Assembly: GCA_003194525.1 (NCBI GenBank)
Contig: NBIV01000331.1
Location: 1-64,000 of the forward strand
Length of the DNA stretch: 64,000 nucleotides
Direction of reading: 5' to 3'
Source of the DNA: Gracilariopsis chorda
Lineage: Eukaryota; Rhodophyta; Florideophyceae; Gracilariales; Gracilariaceae
Positions 8,073-17,267 of this stretch are shown here, piece after piece. The translations under genes were made by a program, and so were the position numbers. The notes under the pieces are model-generated. The model saw only the letters and a list, made by a program, of their open reading frames with translations, searched no databases and was not told the origin of the DNA. Each line of letters begins with the position of its first letter. Within the stretch, counting starts at the first letter, position 1.

Positions 8073-10048
8073 TCGCTACAAAACCGCACAGTTGCGTAGC
8101 AATCCACCGCCATTGCGGGCCAATAGAAATCCCTTCGCAGGGTTAGGTAGAGTTTCCTCCCACCTGGGTGACCTCCAATGGGGGCGTAGTGTGATAGATG
8201 TAACACCCGCGATTGCAGGGAATGTGGTACCACAATCTGTGGGCGGGCTTCGACCTTCCTTACGAGGTAGCCTTTGTCGTTTACCCCGAAAGGGAGATCT
8301 TCACCACCGTTGATACGGGCACGAATTCTCGTACAGGATGGGTCGCCGAATTGTTCTCGGATCATTTCTTCCGGTGATACCGGTACAAAGTTTCCCGGTA
8401 ACGGGTTCTCAGATTTATCTCGCGATGCGAGTAGTTCGTCAAAATCAGCATCCTCGTCCCAGGTTTCTGGCCTAGCCTCGACGGCATGTTCCGGATCATC
8501 CGAATCTATAGCCATGAAGCATGGGACTTCATCATCCTCCGTTGGGAGTGCTTCCCCACTTGTGGGTAACCGCGATAAAGCGTCGGCCTGAGTGTTCTGC
8601 GCGCCCTTTTTATAAATGACTTGAAAGTCATATTCCGCGAGGCGGAGTCTCCAGCGCATGAGGCGTCCCGACGGGTCGGAGATATTCATCAACCACCTCA
8701 ATGAGGAATGATCCGTGTACACGGTGAATTGAATTCCCATAAGGTAGGGGCGCAGAGTGGTCATCGCCCATACGACGGCGAGGCACTCTTTCTCCGATAC
8801 GGAGTAGTTCCGCTCATGAAAATTGAGCGAGCGCGACCAATAACCAATTGGATGTCGTTCCCCCTCGGGGGTGGTTTGAAAAAGAGCACACCCGACTTGG
8901 TAGTCGCTCGAGTCCGTATCTACGGAGTATGGCAACCCAAGTTTTGGGAGATGTAGGATTGGTGCTGATGTGACAGCCTCCTTTAAGGAGTTGAAGGCTT
9001 CCGATTGCTCGGGCGTAAATGTTCCCAGTTTTGGGGGGCTCCCCTTTCGCAACAACGCGTTCAGGGGCGCCGCAGTATCCGAAAAGTTCGGGATAAACCG
9101 TCGATAGACGTTGACCAGCCCCAGAAAGGAGCGCAGTTCCGTTTTAGTACGGGGTTCTTTCGCCTCAACGAGGGATTTGACTCGAGCTCTCTCGATCGCT
9201 AACCGTCCAGGACGGATAATGTGACCCAGATACTTCACAGTATCTGTGAAAAACTCGCATTTCCTCAACTTGAGGGTAATTCTCGCATCGCGGAGTACGG
9301 TCAGCACGTCTCGGAAGTGAGTGAGATGGTCGTCCAACGAGTTGGAGAAGATGATAATATCATCAAGGTAGACCAGACAACTCCGCCACTTAAAGCGGCT
9401 GAGCAGAATATCTACTGCACGCTGAAAGGTGGCGGGGGCGTTGGTTAACTCAAATGGCATCCGCTTGAAGCGGTACGTTCCTGCATGGCAGGTGAATGCG
9501 GTTTTGTCGCGATCCTCCTGTCTGACAGGTACTTGCCAATATCCCCAATTGGCATCGAGAGCCTTGAACACGGTGGCGTCTCCCAGGGAGTCAATGAACT
9601 CGTCCATACGAGGGATGGGGTACGTGTCCCTAACAGTCACGGAATTGAGCCGGCGGTAGTCGACACAGAACCTCCAGGTTCCGTCGGCCTTTAAATCCAG
9701 TACAACTGGGGATGCCCAGGGTGATTGAGCGGGCTCAATCACACCTGCGCGGAGCATCTTGTCCACTTGGGACTGCTCCTCTTCCCGAGCTTTCGGACCT
9801 GCCCTGTAAGGGGGTCGTGCAACCGGTCGCGCACCGGGGATTAAATCGATCCGGTGTTCCGTTGCGTTAATCTCGCCAAGCGAGCCATCCCACATTGTGG
9901 TGAATTCCCGTAACATGGTACGGAGTTTGTCGCGGTGCGACTCTGGCACGTGGCTAAAGTCCAGCGCTTCAAGTGCTTTTTCCGGATCAATCCGGTCGTC
10001 GCTCGATGGAGCATTGTCCTGTGGAACAGGTGTGGTTCGCAATTCCAA
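8027..10048 (-). CDS. Gypsy 1 reverse transcriptase, RNase H and integrase zinc domain
   Basis: A 673-codon frame. RT motifs run in order: WASPVVLDLKADGTWRFCVD, YRRLNSVTV, the first catalytic Asp in KALDANWGYWQV, RMPFELTNAPATFQ, and YLDD in SCLVYLDDIIIF near residue 227. The connection domain is VKYLGHIIRPGRL. RNase H follows with Asp in YSVDTDSSDYQVG, Glu in SEKECLAVVWA, Asp in VYTDHSSLRWL, and NTQADALSR. The end holds the integrase zinc-binding module with HxxxxxxGGH and CSEC. This is a complete-looking polymerase. The nominal start is a non-ATG codon, and the frame was fused to the protease upstream until a slip near 10090. In GFELTN the usual Gly of PFGLxNAP is Glu, which may impair activity. 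Confidence 0.93.
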   Translation of the reverse strand: MELRTTPVPQDNAPSSDDRIDPEKALEALDFSHVPESHRDKLRTMLREFTTMWDGSLGEINATEHRIDLIPGARPVARPPYRAGPKAREEEQSQVDKMLRAGVIEPAQSPWASPVVLDLKADGTWRFCVDYRRLNSVTVRDTYPIPRMDEFIDSLGDATVFKALDANWGYWQVPVRQEDRDKTAFTCHAGTYRFKRMPFELTNAPATFQRAVDILLSRFKWRSCLVYLDDIIIFSNSLDDHLTHFRDVLTVLRDARITLKLRKCEFFTDTVKYLGHIIRPGRLAIERARVKSLVEAKEPRTKTELRSFLGLVNVYRRFIPNFSDTAAPLNALLRKGSPPKLGTFTPEQSEAFNSLKEAVTSAPILHLPKLGLPYSVDTDSSDYQVGCALFQTTPEGERHPIGYWSRSLNFHERNYSVSEKECLAVVWAMTTLRPYLMGIQFTVYTDHSSLRWLMNISDPSGRLMRWRLRLAEYDFQVIYKKGAQNTQADALSRLPTSGEALPTEDDEVPCFMAIDSDDPEHAVEARPETWDEDADFDELLASRDKSENPLPGNFVPVSPEEMIREQFGDPSCTRIRARINGGEDLPFGVNDKGYLVRKVEARPQIVVPHSLQSRVLHLSHYAPIGGHPGGRKLYLTLRRDFYWPAMAVDCYATVRFCSECAKNRVKLRKMRRR

Positions 10049-11085
10049 GTTACTCGGTATGTTCGACGCTGAAGTAGCGGTTTCCTCCCCTCCTTAGACT
10101 TGACGTCTTCGGACGGCGGGGCGAACTCCTCAGAAGAGGTGGTAACTCCGAGTACATCGGAGGCTGTCATCTTTGTTGGCAGCATTCCCATAGGATGGGG
10201 GGTTACACTCCCAATTACTTGGTGTTTGACCAGATACTGGGGGTGTTTGCCAAGATTGGCAACCAATATCCGGAAAGGGACATCCGGGGAAATGGAGACA
10301 ATTCCATTAGCCAGCGCCAGCTGGGATTTCTCGTACAACGAGGCGAGGGGTTGTATAACCCGAAGACCGTGTTGACGGGAATTTACCTGCACTCAGACTT
10401 GGGACTCAGCCGGTATAGAAACCGAGGCAGCGACGCGGAGCTTGGTGGGCTCGCGGGACGCGGGCGGTGGTTCCTGCGCAGCAGGGAGCGGAACTTGTTT
10501 CCGAGAGGACCGCTTTAGCGGGCGGCGAACAATCGGAACCGACGATCTGTCGTCAAGTTCTACACGCCTGAGGCGGGGCCTGATTGCGTCGACAAATCTG
10601 TCGCAGTAATCACATCCCAGTATGACTGGTGCTGCCAATGAACGGCAAACGATGAATTCCAACTTCACCACAGAGGTACCAAGTCTCACGACGAGGTCCA
10701 CTGTGCCCACCGTTTGTAACGGATTGTTGTTCGCATCCGAAATGTCAGGGACCGCGTCAGAGCGGATACGCGACCGCACAAGCGGGGGTAACAATGATTC
10801 CACAACAAAGTTGGGGCCTGCAACTGTATCCAGGACGGTGAGAAACCTCACCATAAACTGGGGGTCAAGGCCAAGGTCGGCATAGACCTTATAATTGCGT
10901 TTGGCCAAGACCAAGACTCTACCGGGAATCCGGGGATTTTTACTCCGTATCCACGGGCGACGCAACACACCGAGGTGCGCAGAGTCTGCGTCAGCGGTGT
11001 CTTTCCTCGAGAGGACTTTCACCGGGGAGCGAGGCGAGGACGCCTCGGGTGCCAACAGCCTCGTTCTTGAGGACGCCTCTCCCAA
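10049..11085 (-). pseudogene. Gypsy 1 aspartic protease and protease-RT linker
   Basis: The frame 10393-11085 holds a retropepsin-like domain: FMVRFLTVLDTVAGPNFVVE, then KLEFIVCRSLAAPVILGCDY. The active-site triplet is DTV instead of DTG/DSG. The homologous protease of Gypsy 2 reads VLDTGAGPNLV, so the Val is a derived change likely to abolish cleavage. The frame 9841-10392 continues as the linker seen upstream of RT in this lineage (SLYEKSQLALANGIVSI, FRILVANLGKHPQYL). A slip in a G-rich run near 10085-10100 separates it from RT. Confidence 0.75.
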
Positions 11086-11294
11086 AGGGGGGACTCTCTC
11101 AGTTAATTTTCCGCCTTCGGCGGTGGTTTGGTTTCCTCGACAACGAGTGCTTCATTTCGTTGACGGGGGTTTCTATCCGCATAAGCGGGGGTTGCAACGG
11201 ATGGTTGCGTGATCTCCCGAATCGGGGTGTATGAAGCTTGCAGCGCACGCGGGGTCTGTGGTAGGGCGTGGGAAAAGTCCGTTTTAGCACGGAG

Positions 11295-13277
11295 TTAGGA
11301 AGCCGTCGGGACGGAACGTTTCTCCTCTGGAGTGAGGGCCTCATAATTTGCCACCACTTTGGCCATATCCTTCAGTGAACCAATACACTGAGGGAAGGTA
11401 TGGCCATGGGCATAGCACAGGTGGCAAATGAGAGCCAATACCGCGACACGCGGATTATTATTCCGAGTATCGGAGAAGCGAACTGCAGGGCGGGTGTCAG
11501 TCCATCCAGGCCGTTGATAACGGGATTGACAGTTTGAAAACGGGAGTCGTTGGGGTTGCACACGACTGTTACCACTGTACAAAACGAGGTCTTCCGTTCC
11601 CGTATCACGGGTCATCTCCGTCGTTGAAGGCAAATCACTGGTGGGTATCAACACACCATCCCCCTGCACTAAATGCACGGTATCAAATCCCTGTCCAGGG
11701 TTCCCATCCGCGGTGAACGGGAGAGAGGAAGCTTCGCTTTCCAACAACAACGCCTTGGCGGATTTAGAGCGATTGTTCGGAGTTCTTGCACGAAGTGCAT
11801 CCCCTTCCGCTCGGGCGTGTTGGACCAGCTCGAGGTAGGTGATCCTCCGCTTGTCCTCCCGATAACGGGTAACTGAACTCCGGATTGCCGGGTCAAGACC
11901 ATCAATGAACATGGTACTGCGCTCCCCAGCGGGGTATACGTTACCACATCTGTGGAAAGCCTTGTTAAGGCGCACCGAGTAATCGGTCTCGGTCTCTCCA
12001 GCACGCTGGCGTGTATCTCGCAAAGCGAGGATAGCCTGCTGAATAGCGGTGTTGGTGGCGTAGGAGCGCAGAAGATACTGCACAGCCTCCGGCCAGCAAG
12101 TAACTCCTCCCTCGGAGGCGCGAGAAGATCCTCTGACAGAGGTGTATTGGTCCTCCGCCACTCCCCGTAAGAAATACGGTAAAGCCAAATAGGCTTGTCC
12201 CTCATTCATACCGAGGATATCGGCCTCCGCTACAAAGCGGGATAGGAAATCCAGTACTAGGACTGGGTCCTCTCCAGTAAAATACTGGTTGCGGAGCGAG
12301 AGCTGCATTCGCTTAATGCATTCTCGCACCTTTCCCGTACCACGGGGCGTACGTCCAAGTGACGAGTCTTCGAGCCGGTAGTACCGGTATGATAAAAGCT
12401 TCCGGTAGTCCGGGTTTGTCGGTTTCAATTCCCGGAGACCGGGGTGTCTTCTCCCTTTCTGGTGGGTTCGGACCACACCTTCAGTGGCCGATGACCGCCT
12501 CGAGCGGGAGGAGTAGCCTCGCTTCTCGTCCTCCGAGTCGGAGTCCGAGGAGCTCGAGCTAACCGAATGGTTTCGGGATGAGTCCGACGATGTCGAAGAA
12601 TCGGAGTCCGAATATTTTCGGTGGTGTTTCCGTCGATGACGGCGTTTCTTCTTCCCAGCAAGCTGGTCGTTGTGCGATGCCTCGTTTACCGGATCATCCG
12701 GGGATGGTTTGTCCATGAGGACGAACTGCTCCAGCGTCTCCAGGCGGGCACCAATCCGATCAAATCGGGCTTCAACTCCTTCGATGAAGGTGGCGGGTTG
12801 TCCCAAACTCTCCAACACGGAGTTGACGTCAGACCGTAAAATACGGAGTTCCTCGGCAACCCCCTTTACGGGGGTTGCCGAGACCACCTCTTGGAGGGAT
12901 TTTAGTTCCCCTACAAGGGTGTCATGGGCGGTCCACAGAGCGCGGACCTGGGATTCCAGGGAACTCCCCTGGGGGTTGTTATCGCCCGTTCCACGGGGGC
13001 TTGAAGCCGCGACAGCGGGAGCAGGCCGGGGTGCCTGGGGCACTGCGACAACAGCCGGAGTCGATGCTGCATTCCCCTGCGGGGGTGATAACGAGGGCAA
13101 AAGGAGGTTCCGGGGTTCCCGGTCGGGGGTATCATTCCGCAATGAAGCGGCGCCAGTACGGCTGGAACTTGTCCGTATAGGGATACGGGGTACGACCCGA
13201 ACTTCGGATGTGTCCACGTTGTCGCGGGAGCGAATACGCGTAACCACTGGCTCCGCATCGGAGGGATTTCTCGACAT
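11295..13277 (-). CDS. Gypsy 1 Gag
   Basis: A 660-codon frame starting at an ATG about 90 bp inside the PBS. The N-terminus is Ser/Pro-rich, with a helical stretch (SLESQVRALWTAHDTLVGEL). Next comes a basic run (KKRRHRRKHHRK) followed by an Ser/Asp-rich tract, about residues 205-260. Then comes the retrotransposon-gag capsid region (VLDFLSRFVAEADILGMNEG, YLALPYFLRGVAEDQY, SYATNTAIQQAILALRDTRQ, and FIDGLDPAIRSSV). Near the C-terminus is one CCHC zinc knuckle, CHLCYAHGHTFPQC (CX2CX4HX4C). Gag assembles the cytoplasmic particle that packages element RNA. The frame is intact. Confidence 0.9.
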   Translation of the reverse strand: MSRNPSDAEPVVTRIRSRDNVDTSEVRVVPRIPIRTSSSRTGAASLRNDTPDREPRNLLLPSLSPPQGNAASTPAVVAVPQAPRPAPAVAASSPRGTGDNNPQGSSLESQVRALWTAHDTLVGELKSLQEVVSATPVKGVAEELRILRSDVNSVLESLGQPATFIEGVEARFDRIGARLETLEQFVLMDKPSPDDPVNEASHNDQLAGKKKRRHRRKHHRKYSDSDSSTSSDSSRNHSVSSSSSDSDSEDEKRGYSSRSRRSSATEGVVRTHQKGRRHPGLRELKPTNPDYRKLLSYRYYRLEDSSLGRTPRGTGKVRECIKRMQLSLRNQYFTGEDPVLVLDFLSRFVAEADILGMNEGQAYLALPYFLRGVAEDQYTSVRGSSRASEGGVTCWPEAVQYLLRSYATNTAIQQAILALRDTRQRAGETETDYSVRLNKAFHRCGNVYPAGERSTMFIDGLDPAIRSSVTRYREDKRRITYLELVQHARAEGDALRARTPNNRSKSAKALLLESEASSLPFTADGNPGQGFDTVHLVQGDGVLIPTSDLPSTTEMTRDTGTEDLVLYSGNSRVQPQRLPFSNCQSRYQRPGWTDTRPAVRFSDTRNNNPRVAVLALICHLCYAHGHTFPQCIGSLKDMAKVVANYEALTPEEKRSVPTAS

Positions 13278-13366
13278 GAGAAAATACCGTTACGACGGGA
13301 AACGATCACGGAACTTCCGGTCAATAAAAACAAACCTCGTTAGAGGGAAAACAAAAACCGATTCTA

Positions 13367-13379
13367 GGTCGGGAGACCA
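13367..13379 (-). other. Gypsy 1 primer-binding site
   Basis: Immediately inside the 5' LTR the element strand reads TGGTCTCCCGACC, starting with the TGG expected to pair with a tRNA 3' CCA. It is itself a hairpin (GGTC/GACC). I cannot name the tRNA without a tRNA set for this genome. Confidence 0.6.
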
Positions 13380-13382
13380 CTT

Positions 13383-14174
13383 TGTGGTGCAATGCCCCAA
13401 AGGGGAAAAACACCAAAAGACGTTCGGGATCTTCCTCTCACGAGGTGAACCCAGTTGGGTAGAGCCCTCCTAGAGGTGTCACGGCGAAGCCGGTTTGTAA
13501 GACCAAAGACACCTGTCGCGACTCGCGCAGGGAGGTGAAGGCGAAGAATCGGTATCCGCGTGAGCGGGGTGTGATCCTCAGTAGAGGTATGTTTCCACGT
13601 AAGTGGGGGTGTGTGAGCGGATGCGCACACGAGGGCCGCGGATAGCAGGTGGTGCTACCCTAAAAAGGGGAAGAAGGAAGGGCGAAGTGGGTCGCGAGAG
13701 CGACGAACAGATACGGCAATGCCGGTGGACAGGACTCCCTATACAGGTCGAAACACCAATATGATTGGAACAATTATACTCCCAAGGATGGGCTTCTTTA
13801 GATGTGCAAGGGGGTTAGATGTCCCGCGGTTTACGGCGTTTCCCTCCAAGGAGGAGTAGAGCACGCGCGCAAGCGGCAACAACTAGAGCCAATTCCCCAG
13901 GTTGGGGTCCCTTGTTGGGGAAGGTTTACTGGTGCGACGGCAGTGCACCGTCGCACTAAGTACTAGCTTCCCAGAAATGGGTGTGAAAATAATAAATAAT
14001 ATTAACTAAAATACTCCACATTTCGTGGCAACATCCACTACTTTGACCCAAAAACGTGTCCCACGTGTCCATATCCACCATAGTGGGGCGTAGTTCATAT
14101 ACACACTACACAACCGATAATATCGGGAAAGCGTTCAAGTACCAAGAATCCCTCCCTGAGGGCGTTGCACTTCA
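13383..14174 (-). repeat. Gypsy 1 5' LTR
   Basis: A 792-bp repeat of 2540-3345. It lacks the short stretch GGCCAACCGCCAAT present near 3200 and in the duplicate near 60980. Otherwise only scattered substitutions separate the two LTRs. Confidence 0.92.
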
Positions 14175-14179
14175 TGCTG

Positions 14180-14468
14180 CATAAACCCTTTTGCAACTAT
14201 GCGAGCCCTGTGTCGCGTCACCTGACCAGATTTGTTACGCTTGCGGTCAAAGACCCATCTGCATGGTATAGGTCGCGACGGATTCGGCAGGTCTGTATGC
14301 TCAATCACTCCTCTTTGTCGCAGGTTCTTCATTTCAGCACGCATTGCACTATGCCACTGTTCATGTTCACTACTTCCCATGGCCTCATCGTACGTACAAG
14401 GCAAATCCGGACTGCAGGCTCCCATCACACAACGCAGTTGCAAGGCCAACATAGCGTCTGGTGTGTAC
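14180..14468 (-). pseudogene. Copia A reverse transcriptase, N-terminal part
   Basis: The frame contains HEQWHSAMRAEMKNLRQRGV, the classic start of Copia RT, and CRWVFDRKRNKSGQVTRHRA followed by RIVAKGFMQ. At the Q codon the Gypsy 1 5' LTR begins. The next RT residues are at 2539 on the far side of Gypsy 1. A slip near 14460-14470 separates this frame from the integrase frame upstream. Confidence 0.88.
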
Positions 14469-15701
14469 CTACTCGGGCTTTAGTATTCTGCTTGACCGTC
14501 GTGGCTCTTGTGGATAATGGGTGACAAGTTCCGGGTCCACATTTCCAAGCTCATCCAGAAACTCCAACTCCATCAAGTCTTCATTGTCCTTGGCATTATT
14601 CCCTTCCGTACTAGTCGCGAAATCTTCATTATCCACTTCATTTCCACTTATATCCATATCTTCGCTTCCTTCATCATCACTGCCAAATAAATCGGATAGA
14701 CTGGTACCATCTTCTCCGCGATTCTCTGTTGGCCAGCCAAGAATCGACTCATCAAAGTGGACATCTCTTGAGATAGAGGAAGTAGCACTATCTGGATAGT
14801 AAATTCTGTAAGAATTTCCTCTTTCAAATCCGACGAGTATGCCCTTTCGAGCCCTTGGACCAAACTTGCCACCTCTCTTCTCCTTCGGAATGTGCACGTA
14901 GGCTAAGGACCCAAAAACTCTGATGTAGGATAATTTGGGACGTGTTCCGAACACTTTCTGAAAGGGCGTACTGCTTCCATCAGAAGCGGAGTTGTATATA
15001 GCATTCCGAATATGGTTTGCAGTATTGATAGCCTCAGACCAAAGCCTACTCCATCCAGTAAATGAGGATAAAGATAATAAAATCGTCCTCGCAGCATCAT
15101 TCAAGGTCCGATTCAGTCGTTCCGCCTTTCCATTCGATTTAGGGCTTTCTGGTGCTTTCGGCTGCTTCTTGACGCCTCGTTCAGAGAGCCAGTTCTGCAA
15201 AGTTTTGGAAAGGTACTCTTTGGAATTGTCGAACCTGATACTCTTCACATGCTTATCCAAAGCGGTTTCTAGCTCAACAATCATTTCTCTGACAGCAGCC
15301 GGAACTACAGAACGTTTCTGCAGGAACCTGACCATCGAATAAGCACTCTTGTCATCATATAATGTCACATAGTACTTGGCACCACCAATCGATGCGAGGC
15401 GTATTGTTCCAACAACATCAGTGTGTACCAGGTCACCTGGTTCTTTCGAATGATGATTTACATGGAGTGCGGGCCTAGTATCTCGTACAGACTTCGATAC
15501 CTTGCAGTCATCGCATATACCCCACTCAGAAACATTCTGCAATGGAACACCATTCACAAGCGGGACAGTCTTACGAAGATGGCCTCTGCACGTGTGCTTC
15601 AGTCGTCGGTGCCATAGAAATGATTCTTTCACCTTCTTCTTGGAAACTAAGGCCGCACTACCCGCACTGGCAACGGACGGTTTCAGTAATGCCGTGTACA
15701 A
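14469..15701 (-). CDS. Copia A integrase
   Basis: A 410-codon frame with the integrase zinc domain (LWHRRLKHTCRGHL and CDDCKVSK) followed by the rve core. The catalytic Asp residues are in LVHTDVVGTI and IRFDNSKEYLS, and the catalytic Glu is in SNGKAERLNRTL. The typical Copia C-terminal block YVHIPKEKR, KGILVGFERGNSYRIYYPD and SRDVHFDE is present, then an acidic linker. All three catalytic residues are kept. In the second motif, K replaces the usual G (DNSKEY for DNGxEY). Confidence 0.92.
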   Translation of the reverse strand: MYTALLKPSVASAGSAALVSKKKVKESFLWHRRLKHTCRGHLRKTVPLVNGVPLQNVSEWGICDDCKVSKSVRDTRPALHVNHHSKEPGDLVHTDVVGTIRLASIGGAKYYVTLYDDKSAYSMVRFLQKRSVVPAAVREMIVELETALDKHVKSIRFDNSKEYLSKTLQNWLSERGVKKQPKAPESPKSNGKAERLNRTLNDAARTILLSLSSFTGWSRLWSEAINTANHIRNAIYNSASDGSSTPFQKVFGTRPKLSYIRVFGSLAYVHIPKEKRGGKFGPRARKGILVGFERGNSYRIYYPDSATSSISRDVHFDESILGWPTENRGEDGTSLSDLFGSDDEGSEDMDISGNEVDNEDFATSTEGNNAKDNEDLMELEFLDELGNVDPELVTHYPQEPRRSSRILKPE

Positions 15702-15785
15702 TCCAGTCCGTTCTGACTCAGTTCCCAGGAGACAAATTGTGTTCGTCTTTGAGTCAGTTACAGTACAAGTACCATATCACTCTCG

Positions 15786-16222
15786 TTAATCACTCCGGAA
15801 CGTTATGACTAGACCTTTCTTGCGCATAAACCCAACAGAGAGAAGATTGAACTTCAAATCGGGAACATACTGCACATCAGTGAGTGTAACAAGGTTGGTG
15901 GTACCATAAGCAACAGCACTTGCATGTATGTTGCCTTTCCCATGCACACGAATATGAGTTCCCTCTCCGACTTCAACACTCTCACGCATTGATCTTTCCA
16001 ACGTCTCAAACAGGGAACGATCATTACACATGTGGGTTGTTGCCCCAGAATCGATGAACCATTTCGGGCGGGATTCATGGCTGTCAGATCCCAAGATGAG
16101 CGCTCTGGCAACATTTGAATCTGTGTCCAACACCAGACCTTCTGTCTTCTGCTGCGGTGGACGGTACTTTTTGCTCTCAGGGTTCGCATACCAGTTGACC
16201 TTCTTGTGTCAAGACTTACCAC
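15786..16222 (-). pseudogene. Copia A protease
   Basis: The frame holds KWFIDSGATTHMCND, the Copia aspartic protease active site (DSGA), and LTDVQYVPDLKFNLLSVGFM, the conserved LL-S- motif before integrase. Frames are broken on both sides: the junction to gag is at about 16209 and the junction to integrase between 15701 and 15786. Confidence 0.88.
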
Positions 16223-16901
16223 AGTAATAGCATTTGATCTTTGACTTCATCTTAGGCTTCTGACGAGTATCTAATGCCCTTGTAACTTCGCCGGAAAGTT
16301 CAAGACTAGAAAGGTAGGTTGCTTCTTTAGAAATGAGCAGCGCAAGAGATTCCGATACAGACTTGTCCATTCCCCGAATGACTTCTGCAGTGACCCCAAA
16401 TTCCTCACGCAGGCCATGTAGCAAAGCGCGTAGCTGTTCTGCTTCGGAAGTGTTGTAGCCAATCCCTCCAAGTTGGGACTCCAGTTCAGAGAGACGAGCG
16501 CGAAATTCAAGTACAGTTTCACTTGGTTTCATCTTCATTGCCTGATAACAGTCCGAAAGACCATCCCTACTAGCTTGCGATACAGCCTGGTGTTGTTCCT
16601 TGAGAGTGTTCCATACAAGGGATGGATCTCGCATATCCATGACAGGGGCAACACAGGAGTCATGCACTAAAAGCAAGATGGTAGACGATGCTATTTCCTT
16701 ACGGCGATCGAATTTCCGAACATTTTCGTCATCTTCTCGTGGCGAAGATTCGGAGCCATCGACGATGCTCCACAGTCCCTTGCTACGCAAAACCAGTTCC
16801 ACCTTCCGGGACCAGAAAAAGTAATTTGTTGACGTAAGCAGCGGTAGACAAATTTTATTCACGTCAACAACAGAAGTACGTTCATCCCAATCTTCGTTCA
16901 T
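16209..16901 (-). CDS. Copia A Gag
   Basis: A 230-codon frame with the Copia gag signature KICLPLLTSTNYFFWSRKVE near the start, SLVWNTLKEQHQ, and LSELESQLGGIGYNTSEAEQ in the UBN2-like gag domain. It ends in the first half of a zinc knuckle, CYYCGKS, where a frameshift removes the His and last Cys. The ATG lies about 120 bp inside the 5' LTR. Confidence 0.88.
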   Translation of the reverse strand: MNEDWDERTSVVDVNKICLPLLTSTNYFFWSRKVELVLRSKGLWSIVDGSESSPREDDENVRKFDRRKEIASSTILLLVHDSCVAPVMDMRDPSLVWNTLKEQHQAVSQASRDGLSDCYQAMKMKPSETVLEFRARLSELESQLGGIGYNTSEAEQLRALLHGLREEFGVTAEVIRGMDKSVSESLALLISKEATYLSSLELSGEVTRALDTRQKPKMKSKIKCYYCGKS

Positions 16902-17010
16902 CTTTGAAGTACGTCAAGTATGGAGGACAATCAGTAGAACCAGGGAAAATTATCGTATAGACTCACAAACGACAGGTGGTTGGGATCGACAAGAGGCAGG
17001 AGAAAGGGTC

Positions 17011-17023
17011 TGGGCCCATAACC
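17011..17023 (-). other. Copia A primer-binding site
   Basis: Next to the 5' LTR the element strand reads GGTTATGGGCCCA. A closely similar string lies at 917-930 in Copia B, so the two families appear to use the same primer. The identity of the tRNA is not resolved. Confidence 0.45.
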
Positions 17024-17253
17024 TTTAGCTTGATCACGACTTAGATACCTCTCTTTACTTCGTCAAGGCACTCTTATCTTCTTAAGTAGTCATTCTGGAG
17101 CTTAGTTCTTGCCCAAATCGTGCATACAATTCAATCTATTGTCAAATATCTATCTATCGTAAAGAAAGATATTGTAGCGTAAGTCACAATTCATTCTATA
17201 ATATCAGAACGCATGCAAACTATCAACAGACTAACGTTAGCATCCAGTCAACA
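17024..17253 (-). repeat. Copia A 5' LTR
   Basis: A 230-bp repeat of 968-1199, bordered outside by GTTTG at 17254-17258. Confidence 0.88.
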
Positions 17254-17267
17254 GTTTGAATTCATCG

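Larger units (their letters stand above)
2540..14174 (-). mobile_element. Gypsy 1, chromodomain-bearing Ty3/Gypsy retrotransposon with opposite-strand accessory gene
   Basis: LTRs of 806 and 792 bp bound the element, and a perfect 5-bp duplication TGCTG flanks it (2535-2539 and 14175-14179). LTR ends are TGTGGTGCAA and TTGCACTTCA, imperfect inverted repeats. On the minus strand the order is PBS, gag, protease, RT, RNase H, integrase, long tail, chromodomain, polypurine tract. Between pol and the 3' LTR lies a gene of more than 560 codons on the plus strand. The LTRs are nearly identical apart from one 14-16 bp deletion, so insertion was recent. Frameshifts in pol (near 10090, 8050, 7720 and 7635) would block a full Gag-Pol in this copy. 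The sequence is saturated with short hairpins. Confidence 0.95.
968..17253 (-). mobile_element. Copia A, Ty1/Copia retrotransposon interrupted by Gypsy 1
   Basis: The two LTRs (968-1199 and 17024-17253) differ by only a few bases by eye, and GTTTG flanks the element on both sides (963-967 and 17254-17258). Without Gypsy 1 and one copy of its target site it is about 4.6 kb. The minus-strand order is gag, protease, integrase, RT, RNase H, the Copia order. It lies in the 5' leader of Copia B. The LTR begins TGTTGACTGG and ends CTAAA on its own strand, so the 3' terminus is not the canonical CA. Small indels break the polyprotein frame in several places, so this copy is inactive even without the Gypsy insertion. 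Confidence 0.9.

Noticed and set aside
11669-12205. Second minus-strand ORF of 178 codons within gag
   Set aside because: An out-of-phase frame inside the intact gag ORF, with no homology in Gypsy 2.
12670-13473. Plus-strand 267-codon ORF opposite Gypsy 1 gag
   Set aside because: It lies entirely antisense to the intact gag frame and has no homology to anything in the other elements. Hairpin-rich, GC-rich DNA tends to be open on both strands.
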